From NCBI GenBank assembly GCA_029891345.1, contig CM057003.1, positions 10,110,209-10,174,208 on the forward strand: a stretch of 64,000 nucleotides of DNA. Reading direction: 5' to 3'. Shown in pieces: positions 47,326 to 56,792 of this stretch (its first letter is position 1; each line of letters starts with the position of its first letter). A program made the position numbers and the translations under genes. The notes below the pieces were generated by a model, which searched no databases, had not been told where the DNA came from, and saw only the letters and a list, made by a program, of their open reading frames with translations. The stretch comes from Dryococelus australis. Its lineage: Eukaryota > Arthropoda > Insecta > Phasmatodea > Phasmatidae.

Positions 47326-47780
47326 TTATTGCGAAACTGTTTTTAACTTCTTGCTTTGATAATATTTCTTTGTATATTCACTAAAGCAATTTTTACATAT
47401 ATTTGCGTGTTTTTCCTTAGTAGTTTTATAAGGAGAAAATAATTTTATAGATTTATTCTCATTGCACACTTTACATGTTTTTGTTGGGTAGTTATCGTGG
47501 TGAATTTCATTTAAATTATCTAATGCCGTATTGTGTTATTTACTATTTTTGTGGTTTTTGAGAGACGCATTATAAACATATTTTCCACATTCACACATTA
47601 CTTTCTCTTTTTTTTAACTCATTTCTACTACTAGCATATTCACTATAAAACTATTTAAAGTTGTTAAAATGTTTAGCTTTTATGTGTTTATGCGGTGCAA
47701 AACTTTATGTTTAATACTTTACCACACTTTTTACATTGCCTGCATGTTTTATTATTTTCCATTTCAAGTGCCGATTCCAT
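47326..47780 (-). pseudogene. Polinton zinc-finger protein, broken
   Basis: It starts with an ATG at 47780 (MESALEMENNKTCRQCKKCG) and ends at TAA 47326-47328. Three Cys/His groups are visible: CRQCKKCGK near the start, CECGKYVYNASLKNHKNSK with a following His after a stop codon (about 47520-47590), and a four-Cys group CKVCNENKS ... ICKNCFSEYTKKYY (about 47355-47485). The last pattern is a zinc ribbon of the kind seen in small nucleic-acid-binding phage and virus proteins. Many stops between the first and second groups show decay. The gene lies just upstream of PolB on the same strand; a DNA-binding role is inferred only from the Cys/His pattern. Confidence 0.5.
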
Positions 47781-47884
47781 TTTATTTATACAGAAAAAAT
47801 TTTATAAAGAAAAAGAATATTTTTTGATATTTAAAATTTTGCTGTCTTATTAAATTGATTTCCCTTTAAATAACACACACCAAA

Positions 47885-48181
47885 ATGGAAGCACTCCTCA
47901 AGAAGTTAAACAATTCATATGAATTGACTAAGCTATCGGATCTAGAAATTAATAAATGGTATGAAGCCACAGAATTTCAAATTTACGAATCTAAGTTTGG
48001 CAAAAAAAATTAATTGCATTATAGATGGCAGATATAAAATCACGTTACCAGATCGCTATGTAATAATAATTGATGAAAATAGCATAAAATGATGAATGCG
48101 AGGCGAGTTGTTATAGCATATAAAGGCTTAAAAGAAATCAAAAACGGAAAAACTATGCCTGATATTGTATTCACTGAATAA
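47885..48181 (+). pseudogene. Small Polinton protein next to right repeat, broken
   Basis: It starts with an ATG at 47885 (MEALLKKLNNSYELTKLSDL, then EINKWYEATEFQIYESKFGK), with a premature stop at 48011-48013. The downstream frame has CIIDGRYKITLPDRYVIIID (48022-48081), then RRVVIAYKGLKEIKNGKTMP and an end DIVFTE before TAA at 48179-48181. About 98 codons in total. The pattern of a short N-terminal helix, a TKFGK-like turn and a YxITLPDRY strand is one I have seen in small unassigned Polinton proteins. An OB-like nucleic-acid-binding fold is possible but unproven. Confidence 0.5.
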
Positions 48182-48255
48182 ATTGAATTCTATCCATTAC
48201 AATTTTAATATTTCACTTGTTTTTATCTTAACTTGCTTGACTTTGGCATAAATTT

Positions 48256-48545
48256 TCTTGATTTAGACTACTCGCTCGCAAAATTAGCGTTTCTATAAAG
48301 CGAGAAATTTGCGTGTTTTTGCTTAAATTGTACTACTCCTTTTAGTTGACACAAATCCTGCACGACGAGTTTGAAAAATTGCAAATTTTGCTCGATTTTG
48401 GCTTAAATTTGCTTGTTTTTGAGAGTTCCTTTTTGAAAATTTTGAGAGCCTAAATTCAGCCCCAAAAACCCTTGATTTTGATCAAAAACCATCGATATTT
48501 AGATGAAAAATAAGGTTGTGAGCCAGCTCTCATTATACATATACT
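48256..48545 (-). repeat. Polinton right terminal inverted repeat
   Basis: The inverted partner of 33366-33658. Its outer end reads GTGAGCCAGCTCTCATTATA and then CATATACT, i.e. AGTATATG when read into the element. It is better preserved at the tip than the left repeat. Confidence 0.93.
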
Positions 48546-48924
48546 CAGCTTAAGATCTACTTGCAAACCCGGTGTATTCCTCCTCCCTATTTTTAAATTG
48601 ACTTTGCCATGGTCTTCATCACCTTATTCATGCGCCGATCAAATGAAACCGTCGAATTATTAATAAAGTAAATACTTTACAAATCTGCTCATTTTTACAC
48701 TTCGACACATAAAAAAAAATTAAGCGAAATAGATAATTTTAAGTGATCAAAAATGGTTACCTAACAGTATTTATTCGACGTTAGGATATGGAAATACTTT
48801 CTATACATCGTTACCAACTTTAATGGGCAAATGTCTCGCACTGCGCCCATTAAAATACACGGATGCAGGGTCAGCGACTTTTTTCTAAGGTTCATTCCTA
48901 ATGTCCTCACTTTATCGTGAACAA
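48546..48924 (+). mobile_element. MITE family 1, right piece of the copy split by the Polinton
   Basis: It continues the family after the interruption (CAGCTTAAGATCTACTTG, GGTGTATTCCTCC, a TCTTCATCACCTTATTCATG block, AAGTAAATACTTTACAAATC) and ends with CTCACTTTATCGTGAACA. Together with 33325-33365 it makes one copy of normal length (about 420 bp). Confidence 0.85.
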
Positions 48925-49041
48925 CTTTTACTCCGTGTGATATCCTGTGTGCATGTTGGGTATTCAAACAAATCCGAAGGCCACGGGGGACAGCACCAGG
49001 CGACACTTGCGTAAATATACCTCCCACTCCTCTCTCTCTCG

Positions 49042-49086
<45 letters not shown>

Positions 49087-49565
49087 GCACAACCACCCAT
49101 CCACTGGCCCCGATCAATCTCCATTTCGCTCGCCCTACTCTGTGTGTCGGAGTGACCCAGTGCGTCGGCAATTAACACGATAGTTGATTGCGTACCTCGC
49201 CGACGCGGACCAACAAACGTATAATTAGTGAGGAGGTCTCGCCAACGCTGCCTGACAAGGAGTGAGACGCCACGCCAGGAGCAACGAGGCGAGAGCGGGC
49301 CGGCTTCAAAGGGCTCCCTTTGTTAATTAGTTAGAAAGTTGCTGGAAGGACAAATATTCGCTACATCGAATTCACGTCAAGCACCTACGTTACAAGTTGT
49401 CGTGATTAATATAAATCTTAACAAAATAAAAAAAAAAAACATTTTTAGTAACACATTTTATGGAAAATTATAATTTTTTTCTGTAATTCAAAAGTTTATG
49501 AGCAAAATCATTTCAAAATTAACGTTACAAGGAAACCAGAATAATCATATATAATAAGTAGACGA
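48925..49565. other. Non-coding stretch with (CT)n microsatellite
   Basis: A (CT)n tract occupies about 49030-49083; ORFs on both strands at 48761-49183 are read through it (RE, LS and SL repeats) and are not genes. A GC-rich patch follows at 49130-49320, then AT-rich DNA. Confidence 0.6.
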
Positions 49566-49864
49566 TCTATGTCTGTCTGTCTTATTGTCCGTCTTTAATA
49601 CCTACGTTGAAACTCAACAGAAGTTCTTCAGATTTTGCAGAGAGAATTCTCAGGGTAAAATACAGGTCAAGTTCAAATTTCAGCAAGATCAAATTACGCA
49701 ATCATTACCTTTTACCATAAAAAGTCATTTTTTAATTACTTTTTCGCTACGAAAAGTTTTGTATTAATTAATGTATAGAGCATACATTGTATAGAGATAT
49801 GAAGGCAATGGAATATCATTTTTGTTTCCTTTCAATGTCTCGCTTCAATGTTGAGTTAATTAAG

Positions 49865-50105
49865 CGGGGCGTCAGTGGCTCAGTGGATATAACTATATGA
49901 ATTGGGGCCTTAGTGGCTCAGTGGACAGAGAGATTCCAAGTGGGGCCGCAGTGGCTCAGTGTATAGAGGGATCCCAAGTAGGGCCGCAGTGACTCAGTGG
50001 ATAGAATTATATCAAGTGTGGCCTTAGGGGCTCAGTGGAGGATATAGCTATGTTAAGTGGGGCCGCAGTGGCAAAGTGGATAGAGAAATATTAAATGGGA
50101 CTGCA
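49865..50105. repeat. Six-unit minisatellite related to the 6.4-kb array
   Basis: About six diverged units of 38-42 bp, each with GGGGCCGCAGTGGCTCAGTG or a close variant, then GATAGAG and a short AT-rich junction. The core is the same box-A-like phrase as in the large array at 6365-9210, but these units are not dimeric and are more diverged. Confidence 0.85.
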
Positions 50106-50149
50106 GTCTCTTCAATATTGAGTTAATTTCACATCATTTATTTATTACC

Positions 50150-50152
50150 ATA

Positions 50153-50220
<68 letters not shown>
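50150..50220. repeat. (TA)n microsatellite
   Basis: A nearly pure TA tract inside the Helitron-like element. Confidence 0.95.
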
Positions 50221-50223
<3 letters not shown>

Positions 50224-50324
50224 ATATTTTTTCTGTATTTGTATGATAACCAAATTTTTTTAACATGGCGACTACTCTAGCCCTGTGACAATACAAAAAA
50301 AAGGTCACGGGCTTGGTCTCCTAG

Positions 50325-51089
50325 TATGTAATATTGCTTTGGATGGACGGATTCTGTAAATTTATACATGTAGATGTATACGTTAACGTCACCTAGGGCT
50401 ATTTTGTTGTTGTAAATTGTTAGTCACTTTATTTTTATCTAAAGAACCTTCCAAGTCGCCTCCAATATTACATCTGTGTGTTCATGTGTCCCAGAGAGCT
50501 CGCGTATCACTACGCATATTTCGGAAAAAAAAAAAAAAAACTAATTCAACGGTACGACTAACTTTCAAGACATTCTAATGATCGATCGAAAATATTTTCC
50601 ATCGGTTAAATATTAATTCGATATTTTCTTATTGCTCTCCAGGAAATTTTTCCTGCTAACAGCCACAGGCGCCTGTATTTTACCATCAAAATTAACAGCA
50701 CACCAGTGACAGTAGTAATGGAATTACATTAATAGAACTATTTCTGTGTTTCAGCGTCGGATCGAAAGTGTCATTTGCTGATTACATGATTAGTTTCCTC
50801 TCTCTCGTGGCCATCAAGATAAGCAATGCCTTTAAATTAACATGTTAATATTTACAACAAGAGTGTTCCTTATTCAAGGATAATGTTAACCTGTCTTTTT
50901 TACACCAATGGCAATTTTACATATAAGATTCATTACATTACATAATATATGTATATTGAAATTTGGCCAAAAATTAAACCTAACTGCGGTAGGTTTAATT
51001 TATTCTGTTGTATTTCAAACGCAATCTATTTAATTATAAAACATGTTTTGTCACTGAAAACGTGTTTAAGTGGCACGATCAACATATGT
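50325..51089. other. Non-coding, no feature recognised
   Basis: AT-rich DNA with an A17 run near 50524. No gene or known element. Confidence 0.5.
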
Positions 51090-51175
51090 GGAAGTCCAGG
51101 AATGACCCCTCCGGGAATGGAAGCAGGTGCCTTGGGCGGACATGAGCGCTCTAGCTGTTGGCCACCGCGGCCCCC
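51090..51175 (-). mobile_element. SINE S1 head fragment, minus
   Basis: Read inverted it starts GGGGCCGCGGTGGCCAACAG and keeps the GCGCTCATGTCCGCCC and GCTTCCATTCCCGGAGGGG parts of the tRNA-like head, then leaves the family. It is a short fragment, presumably 3'-truncated. Confidence 0.55.
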
Positions 51176-51795
51176 TCAGAGCCGTGAAGTTAACCTGCAC
51201 CCAGAAGAACACGCACAAATGGAATAGAACTTACCTCAGGCATCGGGAACGACGAATCAACTAACTTATTGAAACTTCAAGACAAACATGTTGTGTACGA
51301 GGGGGAAAAAATTTTCGCAGCAAATTAAGTGCACTGTTACACCCCCGCCAGCATAGATACTCATAGCAACAGTCGAGTATGTCGATTTTTTGGGGGGGGG
51401 GGAGGGGCTGCAACTGAACACTGTGTGTGGAACGTGTCAGGAATGCAAGTCGTCGGCAAGTCATCACGCTTACGGATTGAGACGCGGGTCTGTAGCTTCG
51501 CGACTGCTCGTGTCTTCAAGGATAAGAGGCACCATTCGGCCAATTTCGCGTCTTTCGGACGATGGGACATTTCTGTCTTCTGGCGATAATTTTCGTTCGC
51601 TCCCCGGCTTCCCCGGCACCGTGCTAGTTCTCTCGAATGTTCCCTCTGCTCGTACCGCCGACGGACAGTTCGCTCTAAACAGTCCAGATGGCGGGTAACA
51701 ACGTTACAAGCACAATTCATCTCGTAGCTCAACGATGTCCGTCTATAATGCGTCCGCGAAACATGCTGTACTCTATTAGCGACATCTTCACACTT
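51176..51795. other. GC-rich non-coding patch
   Basis: It contains a G10 run near 51391 and five overlapping ORFs on both strands (51261-51732), typical of GC-rich non-coding DNA. No domain, splice pattern or codon bias marks any of them as a gene. Confidence 0.45.
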
Positions 51796-52596
51796 TTTAA
51801 CTCAAACCTTTGAAAAATCACCTCAATATGCCATGTATCACAAGCGTTTAATACTTCTGTTAACACAAAGGTATATTATTTTATGTTAAAGGCTGTTCAC
51901 TGTAAAAATAGCAGTTTCGAAATCAACCATGGAAAAAAGTCACTGCCCCTGCCTGCATATATTTTAACAGGCGCACTTAGTTTCATGTGCCCAGTAAAGT
52001 TGGTAACAATAGAGGGAAAATTGTTCAATATTTTAACGTCGAATAAAAAGTGGTAGGCAAACATTTACAATTACTTTAATTACTTCTTTCGCTTTCTGTT
52101 TTTTTTTTTTTTAAATGCACTGGAGTGTATAGAACAAGAAATTTGTGAAATTTTTCTTTTCTAATAATTTCTAAGTTTCACTTGACTGACGCATGAATAA
52201 ATTGATGAGGCCCATGGCAGCATTAATTTTACATAAGGCGGAAGAATACTCAACGTGCATACAAGTAGATCTTAAGCAGGGCTTTCAAAAGTGCTCATTT
52301 TACCGTGAACAGTCTATACATTGAACTATCACGTAATTTTATCAATAAATTACAATAGTTAAATAGAAGTTAATATGAATAGAAACATATCGATAACAGG
52401 TGTGTTGGTAATGCCTAATAAAAAGTAGTTCTCATGCAAAATATTACTAAACTGAGTGCGAAAAAATACGGCGCGTTGTCGTTTGGTGTAGTTTTCTAGA
52501 CCTGGTTAAGCTTTGTTAGCGCGAGACGGAGAATATCCTGAAAGTACAACTTCAGTAGGGCTTCAGAAAAGTTGGAAGTAACCGTGAATGGATTAT
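51796..52596 (-). mobile_element. MITE-like element, family 2, inverted, split by MITE family 1
   Basis: The right part of family 2 read inverted (AACCTTTGAAAAATCACC, CCATGTATCACAAGCGTTTA) stops at 51890 at the start of a family 1 copy. The rest resumes after 52316 with a TGTTGGTAATGCCTAATAAA block and ends with GGGCTTCAGAAAAGTTGGAA and GTAACCGTGAATGG. The right end gives the best view of the family 2 terminus: CCATTCACGGTTACTTC when inverted. Confidence 0.75.
51891..52316 (-). mobile_element. MITE family 1, full copy nested in family 2
   Basis: It starts with GGCTGTTCACTGTAAAAATA (inverted right end) and ends with GGGCTTTCAAAAGTGCTCAT and ACCGTGAACAGTC. All internal landmarks are present. 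Length is about 426 bp. Confidence 0.85.
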
Positions 52597-52972
52597 ATCT
52601 ACTCAGCGAAGTTCGCTCCACCTACTTACTGATTATACTGTGCATAGCTTCGTCTAACAACCGATTAAGTGGACCTAATTATAGCGGTCTTAGCGCCATC
52701 TGGCGGCAGTTTCATATGGCCGATCACAGCCAAACTTCAAGTCAATATCAACATTATTAGTGCTCCTTATCTATACCAACTTTTACTTTGTATAGATAAT
52801 TCGTTCTGGACGCAGCTGATTTAACCTGCGATGTGTGTACACAAAAATCACTGCTACTCATTCGTATCTCTTTCGTTTACCGAATTTTATAATTTTTGCT
52901 AAATGTCCTTCATACTATAACAATTCCTACATACATCCTTTATCCGGGATTGGAACAAACATCTCAGTCGCA
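52597..52972. other. Non-coding, no feature recognised
   Basis: Mixed-composition DNA with no gene or repeat recognised. Confidence 0.5.
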
Positions 52973-53213
52973 TGGGGGCCGCGGTGGTGTAGTGGTTAGA
53001 CTACTCGCCTCCCACCAAGGCGAACCGGGTTCAATTCCCGGCGGGGTCAACCTCGGATTTTCGCATGTGGGAATCATGCCAGACGATCCGGCGGGTTTTC
53101 TCGGGGATCTTGCGTTTCCCCCGCCCTTGCATTCCGGCGCTGCTCCATAATCACCCCGTCGAGCCGTCAAGACCTCTATGTTAAGAACCACCCAAATCTC
53201 TTCACTCACTTAC
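52973..53213 (+). mobile_element. tRNA-derived SINE, family S1
   Basis: A well-preserved tRNA-like head: GGGGCCGCGGTGGTGTAGTG, TCGCCTCCCACCAAGG, box B GGGTTCAATTCCCGGC. The body and CTCTTCACTCACT end agree with the family. No clean target duplication was found. The ORFs on both strands are artefacts. Confidence 0.85.
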
Positions 53214-53358
53214 TCTGACGCGTCGCTAGACTGTGTCAATACAGCATTCACGACAAAATGAAATGTCACTGATGAATATCATTTGTTACTAAAAGCATCA
53301 CTCTTTTTTCCTTGAAAAACTGGTTGATTTATGTATGTGTGTGTGTGTGTGTGTGTGC

Positions 53359-53393
<35 letters not shown>

Positions 53394-54422
53394 ATTGCCA
53401 ATATCGGACGTGCGAAATTCGTGCGTTTTAATCGCCAACTGTTTTATGATGAAATTAATAATTTGGAAATCGTCACCTCTGTTTATTTATCACAACATTG
53501 TAACATTGCCCTAGGTGTTCGAAACACAATTGTGTAACGTTGTTACGTTCTGAGATTTGAATATTTGCCACAAACCCAACAAAATACTATGCTCAGCCAG
53601 ATAAATTTTAATAAATAATGAAATAAATTTAGAAAGCAATAAGTGCCAATACATTGAAATATATGCGGAATAAAAGTTACAGTAGGCCTATATGTGTGCG
53701 TGTTCACAATCTTTTAGGTTTGTCGCTTCTATGTACAAAAAAAATAAGAAACACGAATTGCTTGCTTGAATTTACCGCGTCTTTCCGTTGGTCAGGTTGT
53801 TCCTTCGCTTTAATTTTCATTCCAACTAAGACCGTCCTTTTAACGGAACAAGGCAACACATATCAATAACAATTGGTTAAATACTACAGTTCTTTCCCTT
53901 GCAGTTTAAACAGGGTTTAACACAGTCGCGGCCAAATATTAACGTGCAAGTGTAATGTGCTATGTCGTGTTAACAACGTAAAAGAATAACCGCATGAACT
54001 ATTGTCAACATAGACAAAGTTAAACAGTCATAAAGCTGACCTAAATATGTTTATAGTCCTAGATTTTGAAGATTCTGTTACCGATTTAGTTCATGCATAC
54101 TTTATCGGTACAAACAATTGTGGCAGAACTCTGTTTGGCAAGGCTTGTCAAATAAATTAAGACATTTAATAAAGCAGAAATCAGTATTTTCTTTAATATC
54201 ACATTATAACTCTATTAAAATTATTTCTGCTAAGCTCTCACACAATACCAACTGTCTCAATTACTGCTTTCTTTGATTTATTCAGCTAACAAGGCAAAAA
54301 ACATAAATTAGATTCTGTTACAGACATTGCAGCGATATTTAAGCTCTGCGATTATCAACCCTCAACTAACAGCCTCACGGTCTCACATTTACCACTGATA
54401 TGTTTTCTGCAGGTCGAGAGGT
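53214..54422. other. Non-coding stretch with (GT)n microsatellite
   Basis: A (GT)n tract with GC interruptions lies at about 53332-53394. The rest is AT-rich, with no accepted gene; ORFs at 53331 and 53654 have no recognisable domain. Confidence 0.5.
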
Positions 54423-55190
54423 CTATAGTCCTTCACGATTACTTCAGCCTTTTCTGAAACCCTGCTAAACTTCTGCTTCCAGGATATTCTTCCGCCTCGT
54501 GCAAACTAAGCTTAACTAAATCTTGAGAATTACACCACAAAGTTAACGCACCACATTCGTACGCCCTAAGTGTAACGGTATTTAGTATAAGGACTATGTC
54601 TCACTAGGCACTACCAACATAACTATTTAGTATAAGGAGTATGTCTCACTAGGCACTACCAACATAACTATTTAGTATAAGGACTATGTCTCACTAGGCA
54701 CTACCAACATAACTATTTAGTATAAGGACTATGTCTCACTAGGCACTACCAACATAACTATTTAGTATAAGGACTATGTCTCACTAGGCACTACCAACAT
54801 AACTATTTAGTATAAGGACTATGTCTCACTAGGCACTACCAACATAACTATTTTCTCCCTGAATTTTATTCAAATTATTTATAAATGAATCATTATAATT
54901 TTTAGATAAACTATGAAAAACATTTCAGTTTAGCAGGGAAAAAAGTAACTTTTATTAACACAACTATAAAACGCTTGTGATACCGAAGAAACCGGAATGG
55001 ACTATAGCGGTCGGATCGCTCGTGGGCTCTCCCAAGACGTCGCTGGCAGCAGCGGCCCGTTTTGACAGTTAAAACGTCGTCACATGACGGTGTTAATGTT
55101 TACATGTAGCAGAAGGACACGTAATCGGTGACCAAAAGTAGAACTTAAGCAGGGCTTCAGAACAGTCTGAAGTAACCGTGAATGACCTAT
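54423..55190 (+). mobile_element. MITE-like element, family 2, expanded copy f
   Basis: The left end CTATAGTCCTTCACG, then ATTACTTCAGCC, and the right end (inverted) ATAGGTCATTCACGG, then TTACTTCAGAC, form inverted repeats flanked by CTATAG-like sequence. The interior has the usual family blocks plus a 270-bp tandem array (54579-54848) and, in the right third, a GC-richer segment (55000-55090) absent from the other copies. Confidence 0.7.
54579..54848. repeat. 45-bp tandem array, six copies
   Basis: Six head-to-tail copies of a 45-bp unit beginning TATTTAGTATAAGGACTA and ending CACTACCAACATAAC, nearly identical (one unit has GGAG for GGAC). The unit derives from the family 2 interior, where other copies have a single version. 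Near identity means recent expansion. No spacers, so not CRISPR. Confidence 0.95.
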
Positions 55191-55674
55191 AGATGTAATA
55201 CTTCGTGTCTATCATTTTAAAAAAATCTACCATTTGTTTAGTTCAACATCAACTAGGAAGACTTCACTAAGGTTGAGACACATTTCTCTAAAAGACGTAC
55301 ATTAACCTTATAAAGAGCCCAGACCTTACTTAGCTCACGTCTTCTTGATACAATATCTACATATAAAACACGGCTATGCTTAAGCAGTACAATGAAAATT
55401 TATTTTTACTACTTTTTAATGCCATGGTAACCATTGACAACCGGTGTTCCAAAGTCGCAATTTAATATTTCATGACCAACACTTCTGAGTTAGGCCATTT
55501 CCCACAAAAAATTCGGGTACATAACGTCTTGCACAGTTAATGAAAAAAAATTGTTATTCAATTTAATTAACATCAATTATCAATAGTAATGGCGCCAAAA
55601 ATGCAACAAATACAAAAAAAACAGCTTTTAACGTAGTAAAAAAACATTTTTTTTATGTGTCAATGATATTTATG
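55191..55674. other. Non-coding, no feature recognised
   Basis: AT-rich DNA with several A runs. Nothing supportable. Confidence 0.5.
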
Positions 55675-55849
55675 ATCCACCGATCTGGGGTGTGGGAGGC
55701 TCTGGGCTCGAATCCCGGGTAAGGCATAGGTGTTAATTTAAGTTCGATTACAAGTTTAGTCTGCAAGCCGTCCCCTGTTAAGCTTTCAAGCATAAAACCG
55801 GGGGGCGTTGAAAAGCCCTATACTATACTATACTATACTATACTATACA
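55675..55849 (+). mobile_element. SINE with (CTATA)n tail
   Basis: A box-B-like GGGCTCGAATCCCGGG near 55708, then a body with CAAGCCGTCCCCTGTTAAGC and ATAAAACCGGGGGGCG, and a tail of six CTATA units at about 55818-55849. A tRNA-like promoter plus a simple-repeat tail indicates a short interspersed element different from S1, S2 and S3. No second copy is in the window. Confidence 0.5.
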
Positions 55850-56371
55850 AAATATATTTATGATACTCCCGTAATTCCAAGGCAAATGTTTTTAGCGTTG
55901 TTCCGTGTTGGAACCTCTGGAAAGACGTGATTTGATGCACGTTTTGGATGTAAAGCAATGTTTATATTTTTTATGTGACAGCTAGTTAATCCAGAGGTCA
56001 GTGAGTATGTTGACTAGGCGTGGTGATGTTCCCTTTAACCGCTGGCAGCCCGCATCCCCATAGGGAGAGCAATCCTCTTGAGCGAGGTACAAGGCCCTAA
56101 TCGCGGGCGGCGCCTGGGGGTCGTACATCAGTTGCATCTGCCGTCTCTTGGGGCGGTAAAAGCCTCTTGATGTTACGCCGCAATTAACTGCAGGGAACCC
56201 GCACGGTGAGCGCTCTCAACATCAAAAGCACGGAACATCAATCAACGTCGAGGGCAGGCATGATGTCCAGGAAGCATCTCCGTTCTGGGCGCACGCCATT
56301 AAAAACCATCAAGGTGCATTGCAGTTTAACCGGGACTTCCTATAGGGACTAGCCTGTGTTTCTTCCTAAAG
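55850..56371. other. Non-coding stretch, GC-rich patch
   Basis: Positions 56030-56330 are GC-rich without an ORF of note; I cannot identify it. It could be an old repeat or untranslated exon. Confidence 0.4.
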
Positions 56372-56792
56372 GCTGTTCACGATAAAATGAGCTTTTTTGA
56401 AATCAACCTTAGAAAAAAGTCACTGTTCCTACTTGCGCATATTTTAACGGGCGCACTGAGTGAAATGCGCCCAGTCAAGTTGATAACTATGGATAGGAAG
56501 TAGTTCCGTATCTTAAAGTCGGATAAAAAGTGTTAGGCAACCATTTGTGATAACTCAAATTATTTATTTCACTTTCTGGTTTTTTAATTCATCGAAATGT
56601 AAAAAAAAAGCTGATTAGTTAAAAAAAAAAATTTTTTGTTATAATTTCACAGCTACACTTGACTTACGTATGAATAAAGTAATAAGGCCCATGGCAATGC
56701 TAATCTTACATAAGGCGAAGAATACACAACGTGCATGCAAGTAGATCTTAAGCAGGGCTTTCAAAAGTGCTCATTTTACCGTGAATAGCCTA
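56372..56792 (-). mobile_element. MITE family 1, full copy, inverted
   Basis: It starts with GGCTGTTCACGATAAAATGA and AATCAACCTTAGAAAAAAGT and ends GGGCTTTCAAAAGTGCTCAT and ACCGTGAATAGCC. All landmarks present; about 421 bp. Confidence 0.85.

Larger units (their letters stand above)
33366..48545. mobile_element. Polinton (Maverick) virus-like DNA transposon, decayed, about 15.2 kb
   Basis: It is bounded by inverted repeats of about 290 bp (33366-33658 and 48256-48545). The right end, read inverted, begins AGTATATG, the AGT-type start usual for Polintons; the left end has drifted to TGTAAATG. The candidate 6-bp target duplication is TAGCTA (33360-33365) and CAGCTT (48546-48551), matching at four positions. 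Length, AG...CT ends and the gene set (PolB, retroviral integrase, ATPase, adenain-like protease, major and minor capsid proteins) together identify the superfamily. All larger genes are broken. The repeats differ at roughly one in five positions by eye, so the insertion is old. A stretch at about 38480-40250 inside looks foreign. Confidence 0.95.
49566..50324 (+). mobile_element. Short Helitron-like element carrying a minisatellite
   Basis: Candidate 5' end A|TCTATGTCTGTCTGTC at 49566. Candidate 3' end: a hairpin GTGAC (50285-50289) / GTCAC (50304-50308), then a TTGGTCTCCTAG terminus at 50324 followed by T. Starting with TC, ending with CTAG after a hairpin and sitting between A and T fit a non-autonomous Helitron. 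The interior holds the tRNA-like minisatellite at 49865-50105 and a TA microsatellite at 50150-50220. No Rep/helicase is encoded. Confidence 0.5.

Noticed and set aside
48761-49183. ORFs with RE, LS and SL repeats on both strands
   Set aside because: They translate the (CT)n microsatellite, a classic artefact.
51261-51732. Overlapping ORFs of up to 123 residues
   Set aside because: Five frames overlap on both strands in GC-rich DNA; none has a domain, and none is flanked by credible splice sites.
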